Source: Dactylellina haptotyla
Lineage: Eukaryota > Ascomycota > Orbiliomycetes > Orbiliales > Orbiliaceae
Reading direction: 5' to 3'
DNA: 64,000 bases
Assembly: GCA_031310005.1 (NCBI GenBank)
Contig: CM062379.1
Span: 3,906,001-3,970,000, forward strand
This document shows, one piece after another, positions 23,639-35,177 of this stretch (the first letter of the stretch is position 1; every line of letters begins with the position of its first letter). Position numbers and translations under genes: made by a program. Below the pieces are notes generated by a model. It searched no databases and had not been told where the DNA came from. It was given only the letters and a program-made list of their open reading frames with translations.

Positions 23639-25419
23639 TTAATAATCCTCTCCGATGGCATCGTCAAGAGGTGGCATACCACCCATACCAGCCATCATGA
23701 GTCCGGCGGCGAACTGATGATTCGAGTGTGCGCGATGGTATTTGAGACCGTTCAAGTTCTTGTAACGCTTTCCGCAGAACTCGCACTTGTACGGTTTCTC
23801 TTTCTCCATACCCATCGTGCCTGGATACGGTATCGATGTTTCAGGATTGATAATGCTGTATGTGCCGTCCGGGTTCTGGTGAAGTGTTTGGTTGACATGG
23901 CCGTGCTATTATCAACGAATTAGTAAGATGCAACATATATAATTGCCGGATTACCCGCTAAACTTACGTTTTTGTGATATTTCAGTCCGTTTTGGTTCTT
24001 GTAGGCTTTTTCGCATCCGATGACCGGACATTTATAGGGCTTATCTTCCTGCATTGCCCACAGGCTCTGCAGTAAGGCCTCATTCCCTGGTATACTTGCG
24101 CCTGGCAAGTTATTGCCCATGTAACCTTCGAGATTCATCCGTCTCGCGAGTTCGTTCTCTCTCGCCGCTCTGAGTTGCTGGATGCTCATTTGAGGAAAGC
24201 CAGGCGCTCTGGGAGCACCGGTGCCCATTGGGTTAAACAGGTGCTTCCCTGGGTCGTTGATAGTCATGTCTAGCTCGTTTTCCATGTAACCCAGATTCAT
24301 AGCTCCGAAATTCGACAAGCTGTCGAGTTCGTTTTTTATATCGGCAGGCCCGGGAGTTCCAGGACCGGAAGAATCCGGTGACCTGTACCGATCGGTCGCG
24401 GGTGTTGACGGGTTGGGCATGTTGGGTGTGTTGACGGATGATACCGTGGGGTTGTTCATCAGATTCGGTGGCATCTGTGTGGATAGCCGCAGGCCAGGTT
24501 GTTGAGGAATCATTTGATTCACATTCGGTGGCGGGGTCATATCGTCGTCATCCATTTCCATCTCTTCAGCAACATCCACCCCGCCTCCGCTCGCCGCACT
24601 CATGCTCCCCAGTCTGTCGATTCTGTTCGAAACCTGTCCCTGAGAAGCTTGAGCCATCTTTTGGTGGTGCAGTTGCTGCTGCTGAACAAGCCGGCTGAGA
24701 CCAGCTGACATACTTCCTGCAAGGCCAGCGGATGCTGTACTATTATTTCGAGTAAATTCTCGGACGTTCTCCGGAAGCTGCACATGCCCCCCAGTTTGAG
24801 ATGCATGGACTTCTTCATAGTGTTGCAACAGGTCGTGTAACGAAGGTAGGGTCTGGCCGCAGCAAGAGAAGTCACGGAAAAAGTTGGCTTCCAGCTTCGG
24901 TAGATAAGAGGAAGAGTGATACGATGGCGACTGATAGGAAAACGGCGACGTGCCGGTCATGATGATGCTGCAGCGGAGAAGAACGGTGATTAGACATATT
25001 CAAAAAAAAAAAAAGGATTTGCAAAACAGTTTTATCAACGGGGTATTGAGGGTTGCGTACTCATCTCGAATCCAACTGCCCACGCTAACTCCTCCCCAGC
25101 TCATTCCGCCATTCATAAGCGATTTGCCGACCTCACTCTGTGCTAGAGATTCTCTTCTCTGGAATTTACCACTGTGGTTGACTGCCGAAGTGATGCCTCC
25201 GATCGTGATGCCTTGGCTGGCACCTCCTCGCTCCGGTTGGAGTCCTGCAGAGGTAAAATTCGAAGGTTGGCTCGGACTCAGGTTTGACTGTCGGCCGGCC
25301 TCCCCAGCAGCCCGAAGAGCGGATGTGAGGTTGGAAGTAATGCCGCCTGAGTTTGGTCTGATCGCAGTCGCCGGGGCGGCATGCGCCGAGGGTCTGATGT
25401 CTATCGGGCCGGGAGCCAT
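23639..25419 (-). CDS. SFP1: C2H2 zinc finger transcription factor, SFP1-like
   Basis: Nuclear regulator whose yeast relative links nutrient and TOR signals to ribosome biogenesis and cell size. Exons (minus): 25419-25061, 24967-23968 and 23905-23639, 541 residues, phases consistent. Recognised by [16 protein letters not shown], the N-terminal zinc-finger-like [26 protein letters not shown], a long Gln/Met/Pro/Asn-rich central part with an acidic patch (EEMEMDDDD), and two C-terminal C2H2 fingers. These are [21 protein letters not shown] (first 20 residues shown as a motif only: C-x4-C .. H-x3-H) and [20 protein letters not shown]. Intron 2 cuts finger 1 between its two His codons. It ends in an acidic LDDAIGEDY. 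The start at 25419 is the first ATG in frame. Confidence 0.92.
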
Positions 25420-25601
25420 TATATGATCGCTGTCGTTTGTTCGCAAACGTACAGCCGAGGTTTTTTCTGTATTTAGGTTTTTGGAGAGGAGAGGGGAGGG
25501 GGTAAGTTGTTGTCGCGGATGTTCGCGAATCCGGCGGTGTGTTCGAAATTTGGCCGTACTTATGCGGAGATGTAAAGTGCTGCAGATACCTATCTACTCG
25601 T

Positions 25602-25620
25602 TGAGAGAGAGAGAGAGAGA
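25602..25620 (+). repeat. GA dinucleotide microsatellite
   Basis: Uninterrupted GA run in the upstream region of the SFP1-like gene, about 180 bases before its start codon. Confidence 0.9.
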
Positions 25621-26671
25621 CAGAGGAGTGAGGTCGAAAGTTACCCTGTTGGAACCAACTGGGTAGGGCTGGAGCTTTTGAGTCCGAGTTATATAGCGTA
25701 ATAGCAACAATGCTAATCCTCCGCCGCAGGTGTAGAGAGGCGTCTGATTACCAAGACCGAGCGGTGGTGGTATTTGGTTTCAGTGAGTCAACGGGGGCCA
25801 GATAGGCAGCGCTCTCAGTAGCAGCTTCTCACAGGATCGAGTATTGTTATTATAACCAGCTCTGTTGGGTGGGCGTTTCGACAGCTCGGGAATAGCGGTG
25901 TTGGTAAAAAAGAAGGATATGAAGTGGGAGGCAAGGAACGGTTGAGGTTAACGTAACCAGTCGAAAGAGGAGACAGGACTTCCAAAAGTTTCAAGCATAC
26001 GGGCCAGGGTTCGGAATGATATGTGCTTGCCGGGAAACTGGTAAGATCGTCGAGCGGACGGGGCCAGAAAAAAAGCCGGCAAACGAGTATTTAAGAGATG
26101 GTGCTCCTTGGTGGCTTGCCAGCGGTCGAGTCGGGGTATGTATATATTTTTTGAGGGTACGACAAGCGGAGCTAGGTACCCTCAGTTATATCTTGGGCTG
26201 TGATAATCGGGTGGGCAGGAAAAGACAGAATCTGTTGGAGAAGAGCTGAGGTTTTGGGTACCGAAACACCGGATTAGAAGGGGAAAGGTACTTTTAAGAG
26301 GATGGCCCTGGTCCAGTCCAGTCCGGTCAGAAGGAGAGAGCTCGAGCAGGCGGGTTAGGCTGGTGTGCACCAGATACGACCGAGCGAGTCCTTGCTAGCC
26401 GTCTTGGTGGCTTCCAAGTCGAAGCTAGTTAGTTGGCTGGTAACGCAACCTGGTCGCAATAATGTATTCTCAAACACCTGAAAGTTGCCTTCCAGAACGA
26501 TTTCCGAATAATCCTGAAGATTCGAGCTATGCCCGGAACAGCACGGTTCGGCCGTCTTTCTGACACACACACGGCTTCGATTTCGTGTGACGAGATTAAT
26601 CTTATATTCCGGCTTCAAGTCCCAGCGAGAAAGCCCGTGCGCGTTGCTGTTTGGCGCCTATTAGCACGAGC

Positions 26672-26697
26672 TGGATGGATGGATGGATGGATGGATG
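26672..26697 (+). repeat. TGGA tetranucleotide microsatellite
   Basis: About six perfect TGGA copies in the gene-free region. Confidence 0.9.
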
Positions 26698-29600
26698 TGT
26701 CAATATCTGTGGGTATTATCGAATCTCAGGTGCGAGATCCACAGAAGCCAAAGCCGTAGGTCGAACCTTCTCCTCGGTAAAATCGGCTGCTGATGAACAG
26801 ACCCGCCACTCGCTGCAGCGAAGGAAGAACGAAGGGGCGCCGAAAAAACGTGGATGGGCCAAGCCAGAAAAGAAACCGTTCGGGCACAGTCAAGCGAGGT
26901 GCGTTCGTTCGTTCGCACGTATGTTTCGCGTGCATAGGCAAAAACCCGAATCGCAGAGCAAATGCCAATGCAATGGATAGAAATTGAAGTTGACTGGCTG
27001 AGGGATTTGTCGTTGCGCCGTCGTCCGGAACCTGACTGCAATAACGAGATGATATGTCGTACCTGTTTGAAGGTCCGTGTGGGTGTGGGATCTCTTGCAG
27101 TCCGTCGGTATCAAGCTGGTGCAGCGGTGTCTCGTGGTGGGTGCGGAAATATAGATATCCCGGCTTGGACCTGCAGATTTCTGCTTCTTAACCGGCGGAT
27201 ATATGTCCCTGAAACGTAACGACGTAGAGATGATGGACCGATCCTGCAGCCTGGGTCGCCGTACGTAATTGATTTGCAAGAAGCTTAAACCAGCATCAAT
27301 TTTCTGGAAGAAATCGCTGCGGCGTTGCTAAAAGTAGCGATCAAGATCCCGGTAATAAGGTATTACCGAATCTGTATACGGGAAACGAAGGTGATATACG
27401 CTGTTTCTACACTATACGTCCAGCAAACCTCAATCGCTTCTCAAGCTCGAGAGATCACAAAGTCAACTGTGAGCGTAGCGTAATGTGCACCCGGGGCAGA
27501 GGAATATGATTCTGGGGAATTGGATATATGGGGAAGGAATAACGCTGTAACAATGGTGAGGCCAGCAGGAGGAGTCTTAACGAGACCCGAAGGCTGGGCG
27601 TCCTTAAACTGAGGACAAACGGGAAAGTAAGAGCGACGGCTTATCGCACCGTGAACCTTGGGAGTGGGACCTCTCTATTCTCAAACTAGAACCTAACTTT
27701 AACGTTTGCCTGAGCGGAAATGGGAAGTTAATGAAGGTAATAATATTACTTCTGATAAGTCGGCAGGGAACTTTGGCCGTTCCAAACATGGTTTGACGGT
27801 TCCTCACTGTTTAGAACACCTCTCCGAGCTGCACATTTTACATACGCCCACAAATAATTTTCTGATAATTCTGTCGAGGGTGTCAGGAGCGGGTCTGGGC
27901 AAATTCTGCGGGAAATACCATTTTCCCGCCTGGTCCGCCCTTATCTCTCGAGCTATGAACGCTTGTCGCAAGCCAGGTCCGAGTTGGATGTGAGGCCTTC
28001 GATATAAAGTTCACTGACTCGCGAGACCTCTAAAACTCTCCCATCGACAACAACCGCTTACAAAAAGAAGACCACTAAATGAGAGTCGGGAGGGCGACTG
28101 AAACAGACGCTCCAGAAACAGAAACCCGCCCCAATTGGGTGAAAGATGGAGAGCTTTCGAGTTCCGAGTTCCCTTTCAGAACAATCTGTGGCTGCATCCT
28201 CAGTTCTCCGACACTGCTGTGAACACACTGGGGCGCAACCAAAGGCCGTATGCAACAGATTTATTAAATTTTGGAACGCCATATGGAAAACACATCATGC
28301 ATACAATGTTCCCGACTCTTTGGTCCATACGAACAATGGACCCAGAAAACCATGAGAAACATTGAACGATATTTTGCGAGGTTTGCAATACTTGATCTTC
28401 GAATCGAGACACCTGAATCGACCAAAATGCCAAGAGTTTTATGGATCTTATGTCCACCCCATCTCCAGCATCAATTTCAGGGAAAAGGATTGCGAAAAAG
28501 GGCCCGAAAAATGGGTGCTACAGTTCGCCGATAGTTGAGCTCCATGGTGAGCGTTTTTCCCTCAACGTCCTGAAGAAGCGGCAAAGACAAATTCCAAAAA
28601 AATAATAAGTAATGGGGAAAAGTTGTGAGCCAAAGCTATCCATCGGGGACTTGTCCAAAAACCCTGCACTTGTTTCCCGCCAGAGACAATGAGCTAAGAC
28701 CATTCCCTGAGTTAGAAGGGGACCTTGAACTATGTAGCCTTGGCAGCTAGGATCCCATTGATGACAGGCGATATGGTCGTGTGTTCGCCATCAGAGCTAG
28801 CTTGATGCATTGGTGTGGGCAACTCCCGTTCGCATCAGTGTTTAGTACGATCTCAGAAGTTCTGGGAGCTCTTGCCTATTTTGAATGAGGCTTTAAACGT
28901 GGGAAATGGTAGGGGTATCCTGCCTCCCGTACCCAAAGGCAGCTGCAAGCGATGGCATTTCGTTGAAGGATCGTTCAGCATTTTTAAATATCTTAAAATT
29001 ATAATTAAACAATCTGTGTATTGAATATGCCCAGAATCATGTGAAATATTTTCTCGGGAGGTTTTCAGGGTCACCCCAGAACGAGGGAGTTGGCTTTTGC
29101 CGGATCCGTTGCAGTACTCCACGCACGGAAAACGGATTATCTATTTGCCACCACTTCCTTGCGAGACAGAGAGACGGGGCAACCTAGACGGCAAGCTATG
29201 GTGACTTGACCCTCTCATGTAAACGTTACTTCTAGAACAGAATTCGTGCTATAGATAACTTTACCTTGCCGTTCTAATATAAAGGCGAGGTCCGGGCAGT
29301 AACCTCTGGAACCAACCGGCACTCGGAAGGATCTCACCTGGAGGGTTGCGTAGCAGCCTCCGACTCCCGCGTTGCTTTAAGCTCTCGGATTTGAGTTCCC
29401 AGTGCTCATCGCATGGGCATTCGAAGCAGAGGTACCGGATGGCAGACTCTGAATACATGGATACTTAATAAGTATATGTACAATGTAACTGTTCAAGTGA
29501 AAGTGTTGGCCTGGCCGCACAACACGGTCCGTTTGCCATGTGTTGCGGGCACAACTGCCCTTTCTGGCGGCCAATGAGATCGTGCAGAATGCTTCAATGT

Positions 29601-29925
29601 CAGACTTTTTGGTCGGACAATGTCACACAGCATTGCCAACCTCCAAGCAACAACGTCCACCCGTCGAGACGTCAACGCCCCCAATCGACATACGCTTGGA
29701 ACGCCAGAAGCTAATCTGTGGCCCTGTACATATACGAAGCTGAATTCATCGGTCGCCGCTCTGTCTACAATGCTATAGCGGCCGGATACGGAGGTGGTCC
29801 TCTCAATCGTGTAAATATCGTCCTCCCACACTGCATGACCAGATGCTAACGGCCAACCCCTCCAGCTCTTCAGTTCTCCGTTGATACCCGACCAATCGGC
29901 CCTGCTTCATCGTATTACCCTCAAA

Positions 29926-30174
29926 ATGCCGTTCCGGATACACCCTCCCCGATCAGCCCTCACGACCTCGATCTTCTCGACAACGGCCGTGATATCCTTC
30001 CTCGTCGTTGCCGCGCCACATATACTTCCTTGCCCCGCAGATACTCGAATGGCGGCCGATGACGGAAAGCAAATGAAGAAGCGGCGGAAGTGCCCTATGC
30101 CGAGGCCGAATGGCGAATCGGAGGGAATCCATGCCGATAGTAAAGTTACCATTGTGAAGGAGGATGGTAAATAG
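29926..30174 (+). CDS. Small membrane-anchored conserved protein, possibly a cytochrome c oxidase assembly factor
   Basis: Single exon, 82 residues. The N-terminus MPFRIHPPRSALTTSIFSTT leads into a hydrophobic segment (AVISFLVVAAPHILPCPA), then a basic, Lys/Arg-rich tail with KRRKCPMPRP. The order (basic N-terminus with RxHPP, one membrane helix ending in H-x-LPCP, then a charged tail with a second CPxP) fits a family of small fungal proteins I remember as conserved. I think they are annotated as COA2-like mitochondrial proteins, but that assignment is uncertain. Coding status rests on the helix, the motif pairing and the clean ATG. The start at 29926 was chosen because only a TTG lies upstream in frame. 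Confidence 0.6.
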   Translation: MPFRIHPPRSALTTSIFSTTAVISFLVVAAPHILPCPADTRMAADDGKQMKKRRKCPMPRPNGESEGIHADSKVTIVKEDGK

Positions 30175-30602
30175 CGAACTTGATTATGATTATCAATGGG
30201 ATACTACCCTAGGATTGGTTGGAGCACGGTTTTGCTATTAGCTGTATATAAGTCTGCAGTGTATATATTGAAGCACTTGGGTGTATCTACGAAAACACGT
30301 GTTATACATATCCATTCAATGAATTGAAGGAATACTACAAGTTGTTTCTCCGGTAGTTAAGGAGAATATTCTGGGATTCTGCACTCTCATATCACGATTA
30401 GCTTTGTTTGGTGGGGAGGCCAATATGCGTCCAAGCTAGCATTTGGAACCTGTGTTGTTTGCATTTGCATCTTTCGCGCCTCGGTACTTCAAATAACCCG
30501 ATGCTGACCAGCTCCAGCTTGCGAGATCCGGGGTTCAGTGAAAGCCTCCATCTCCTGGAAATACACAACTGGCAACTCGTACGCCGACCTATATACCTAA
30601 AA
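30175..30602. other. Short intergenic, promoter of the amidase
   Basis: No gene seen. The amidase frame is open upstream of 30603 but without a better start codon context. Confidence 0.5.
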
Positions 30603-32789
30603 ATGCCACCAAGCGCGAAAGCTCGCTATATCAACTACCCTCCGCCCAAGGGATTGACTACAGCGGCGGAGGAATCCAAATATAAAAATCCGCCTGCCAA
30701 TAATCCCGTTGTTTCTGGATTCCCGCTCCAGTTTCTCTCTGCAGTGTTCGTAGATCTTCCGAGACCAAACAGGCAATGATGAATCACAGTCTGCTAACAA
30801 GATCGAAACTCTAAACAAATCTATCTAGAATCGCGAATGTCGGCTTTATTCAGAGGTTTTTCTGGACCAATGCGCAGTTTGGCACCCTCAAGAATATCGA
30901 GGGGTTGGATATATTGACGCCCTGCTTCACTCCATATGTGATTCCGGTCGATAGCGACGACGTTTTCGCCGCCGACGAGCTCGCCGCGATCGATGCCCCG
31001 CTCGACACGGCGTTCTACTCCTCAGCCGATTTCGTCAAGTTGTATTTGGAGCGTAAAGCGACTCCAACACAGGTTGTTCAAAAGCTGTTGGAAGTTATCG
31101 TCCAGCCACCCCATAAGGCAGCCATCCAGCAGGTGATTCCAGATTTGGCCCTCGCAGCCGCCGAAGCTTCAAGCAAACGATATGCCACAGGAAGCACTTT
31201 GGGACCGCTCGATGGTGTTCCGTTTGTTGTGAAAGACGAGATTTACGTGCATGGTTATGATACCACTTTCGGCGCCGATAAAATTTGGGATAAGGGCGAA
31301 GGCGATACAGCCTGGTGTGTGCAGAAGTTGGAAGATGCGGGGGCGATTTTACTTGCGAAGAGCTGCATGCACGAATTGGGTAGCGACGTAGGCTCAACCT
31401 GCTTCTTTGGGGAGAACATTTCCATATTTATCAAGGCTAGCTAACTCCGCAGGGGCGTCTCTAGACCACAAATTGCAATCCCGTAGGAGGGCATACACCC
31501 AGAAACCCCTACAACGACAAGTTCTACTGCGGTGGGTCATCTGGTGGGTCTGCTTACTGTGTTGGTGCAGGTCTTGTGCCCATCGCGGTTGGTTGTGATG
31601 GCGGTGGTTCAATCCGGTAGATTTCCCAAAGTAGAAGTTGACCCATAATAGGTTACTAACGATCAACTTAGCATTCCATCGAATTATTGTGGTATCTATG
31701 GGCTGAAGCCCTCGTCGGGGAGAGTCTCAAGTCGACCCACTCCCAGCCTCTCTCCTGGTGTATGTATTTTCTTTTCCGCACTTTTTATTACTACGGACTT
31801 GTCATCTAAGACAGATGGTTTTACTAACTGTCGTTGTCATGGAAGAATGGCGTAACGGGCCCAATGTGTGGTACTCTCGAAGATCTCAAGATTGCGTATC
31901 GGGTGATGGCAACATCTGATCCCGAGAGTTCTGCATCTTCTATGTTCCCAGCTCTCAGAGACCCCGGCTTCCCATTGACGGCGCAAAAGAAGAAAAGAAT
32001 CGGTGTCTTCAGGCAGTGGTTCGATGACTGTTCTCCAGCGGTGCATAGACATGCCTTGGCTGCCGTCCAGGGTCTCGAGAAAGAAGGATATGAAGTTGTG
32101 AATCTGCCAATGATGCCATACATTACTGTTGCGCGGTAAGTTAAGGACCCATCCGTCTCCCAAAAACAGAGTGCTGAATAAACATACTGCTTTGAAACAG
32201 ACGAGCACATAGCCTCAGCATCATTACCGATATGGCCGCATTCCTAAATGGTGACTACAGTAACTTAAGCCCGGCGAATCGTGTACTATTTTCCGTTGCG
32301 GCCCAGACACCCGCTGTAGACATTATCGCAGTGAACAAGATTCGCAGTTTAATGATGAGTCAATTTGCTGCGCTTTGGGAGAAGTATCCAGGGATAATTC
32401 TTGTTAATCCGGTCACACCAGATATAGGAGCGAAGATTGACGAGGCTCATCTGAAGTGCGGGTACGTACTGATACATTTGTTATCCGAATTGAGAAATGT
32501 ATCTAAAATTATCGGGCTAACTACTTTGGTTTTCATTGTGAATAGTGTAAGTGACGGCGATTCTAGCATAAGGAGTATGAAATATGTGGCATTGGGTAAC
32601 TTTATTGGGACTCCGGGAATTAACACCATCGTTGGTTATGATGACGAGACGAGCATGCCGATATCTTTGATGGGAATGGCGGAGTGGGGCAAGGAGGAGG
32701 ATCTGCTCGGCTGGGCTGCAGAGGTAGCGAAAGCATCTAGCCTCGCGAGGAAGAGACCCGCGAATTGGGTCGACGTTTTGAGTCTTTGA
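30603..32789 (+). CDS. Amidase signature family hydrolase
   Basis: Hydrolyses an amide bond; the substrate is unknown. Seven exons: 30603-30745, 30829-31387, 31465-31616, 31672-31759, 31846-32135, 32201-32461 and 32546-32789, 578 residues, all phases agreeing. The Ser-cisSer-Lys triad is visible: Lys183 in [10 protein letters not shown], the cis-Ser in [10 protein letters not shown] (Ser259/260) and the nucleophile Ser283 in [11 protein letters not shown], split by an intron. Also present are [15 protein letters not shown] and [13 protein letters not shown]. Intron 1 uses a GTTCGT donor, which alone keeps the frame and gives [16 protein letters not shown]. There is no signal peptide; the N-terminus is hydrophilic with a hydrophobic stretch around residues 40-60. 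The family resembles fungal glutamyl-amidotransferase-like and fatty-acid-amidase-like proteins of similar length. Confidence 0.92.
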
Positions 32790-35177
32790 TTAGCTCATGG
32801 GATCGAAAATCACTGATGCTGTTTCTGAGCTTAAAAAATTGTCTATGTTGCATGTATGCTATGACCTCTAAGAAAATTGTATGTGTACAGTCGACTCTTT
32901 GCTTAAAACCTCCAGGGATACGACCTCCTTAAATTCGCTACCATGAAGCCCATAGTCACCTTTTATCGCTTCGAGGAAATATAACTAAAATGTAACAAAT
33001 CGAGGAACGGGGTCCCTAGTCTTCTGGCTGAGACTTCTCGGTTGTTTTCGGATTTCTGTGTTGTGTTGGGTTACACAGAGCGTCGATAGATGCTTGTCAA
33101 CTGCTCTGATTGAAGTTATGCAGGATTAGCATATCTGGTACAGATCAATAGCACGATCAATAATAACATCCGTGGCTACTTAAGCGCTTCTGCAGCATCT
33201 AAAACATTATTCCGAGGAACAACGTTTTTCTTATTTCAAATATCGGCATACTGTTATAGCGCAAAGATCCGGTTGATAACAGCAGGCAAAGCTCAGTAAC
33301 GTTATCTTGATCCTCAATATTAATATACAATATCTGGCTGCCTTACCAAGGACTGAGAATCTTCCTTAGAATTTAAAATTAGGAACCACACCAGAAAAAT
33401 TGGGTTCGTGACTGATGTTCGGATATAAAAGACAATTTTAATTTTTGGACGTGGATTGCATGTGGAATACTATCAATATATCAACCGGGATTCACCTGTG
33501 GCCAACATTCTCAAGGTTCGAGATATGCAAAATAATGTTAGACGACGGCTCAATACCGGTTGGCCGTTGGTCAATCAGTTGGTTCCACATGCATACCACA
33601 CTGACCTGCTCAAGCAGACCATAGTGTGGGGTTGCCTACCTTCCGCATCGCTTTCGAGCAAGATTTTTTTTCTATCCATAACGCCGTGCTGCTATTTTTA
33701 ACAAGGCTCGGTTGAGTGCGAGCGAACGATCTGGGGTCAGGAGGCAAACCCTCGCCACTAACCGCTTCCCTCAAATCTGCAGTTAGAGCCAAGATTCCAA
33801 ACTTTCGGATGCGCGGTGCAAGGGTATCGGAAGTATTCAGAACGGACTGCTGATACCCTTTCACGTTTACAGGGAACCGAATTATTATCAAAGAGAGTGT
33901 CGTTATTCGCTGACTGATGCCTTTCGTGCTGGGTATATTGGTTCTGGGGTTTGCTGCTATGAGGATTCGGTTGAATTTCAAATCGGAATTCGAGTGCCAG
34001 GTATAGAAGTGTGTGAATACATGGCAACATGTCACTCCCCGCTCTTCGAATATGGTGCAACCGAATGTAACCTCCAATGCTCTGACCTGATTTGATGCAG
34101 ACTGACGAGGGGTTGCGCCAGGTCGCGTCATTGGCTGGCAGGGGGCTTTGCTCTGCGAACAAAAACAAGTAGATGCTCCCCATTTTAGCAACGGAAATAC
34201 GCTTTACTCAATCATCATTGGAAGGCAAAAGCAAAATCGTAAACAACGTTACAAGGATATGGAGTACATGTGTCCGGGTGTCGGTAGCTTCTCCACAGCG
34301 GTACAAGGGCTTGAAAAAACACTAGAACACACATGGGATAACAAATGATACGAAAATTTCAGGTTGTAATTAATCGTGCATGATCATAGGCTTCTTGCGA
34401 TAGCTGGTATTAATGAGGGAAAACTCCTCCCCATCCCTCTTTAATCTTCTTTCGCTATTCTTTCATCGCTCCTTAGCTCTTCGTCCAGATGTAGAGCGGA
34501 ATCATAAACAAAGGGTTTGGAGACGCACGAACCAACTTTTAAAAAAGCTCTGGACTGAGCCGGGGCCACCTGCGACAAGTTTTTAATCGGTTGGTGGACC
34601 CACAAATTCGGTCATGATATCCCTCTTGCCCTTCTGTTCCCTGGCTTGAACGGAGATTGGAGAAACGCGACAGAACCTCGAGTTTGTCTCGCCCTGAGCA
34701 GCGCCTGATACCACCTCAGATCAGCCACGTTCAAGGAATCCCGCGATCGGGAAAAAGAGAACAATACGAATAGGCAGTAACTTGCACTTGTTAGGATCTT
34801 AGGCTTGGTTTATGCTACTAAACCCGCCCGAGACCAGCGGAGCGCACACATCAAGGTGAAGAAAAAAAAAAAAAAAAAAGCCCCCCGATTTTTTTCTCGC
34901 TCTCTATATGTTGTATGGTTACGCCCGCGGGTTTGGCTAGTCCCTTTTACCCAGTTGGTTGGCTCGAACCAAACTACGACGTCGTTACAGTGCAGCCCGC
35001 GTTACCAGAAGCATCATAATGGCCTTGGATCCCGCTAACAGAGTAGCTCGTTTGCAGCCACTTTACTTTTAGAAACACCAGAAAAGAAAAACACCAGGCT
35101 TTCCACAACCTCCTTCTGCGACTTCCGCCAATGGTCCCTTTAAAGGGCCGAGGGATCTCGCGTTATTGATATACGCC
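32790..35177. other. Intergenic, about 2.4 kb
   Basis: AT-rich, with short motif-free open frames. There is an A-run at 34862-34879 followed directly by a C-run and a T-run. The GC-rich end near 35010-35177 is probably the leader of the next gene. Confidence 0.5.

Larger units (their letters stand above)
25420..29925. other. Long gene-free region upstream of the SFP1-like gene
   Basis: About 4.5 kb without a supportable coding region. It contains a GA repeat (25602-25620), a TGGA tetranucleotide repeat (26672-26697), and many short overlapping open frames on both strands. Such a length upstream of a regulatory gene would fit a large promoter or a long 5' leader, but no element could be identified. 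The last few hundred bases should hold the promoter of the small gene at 29926. Confidence 0.45.

Noticed and set aside
30751-30756. GTAGAT as the donor of amidase intron 1
   Set aside because: Leaves phase 0, whereas the acceptor at 30828 needs two leftover bases; GTTCGT at 30746 fits phase and family alignment.
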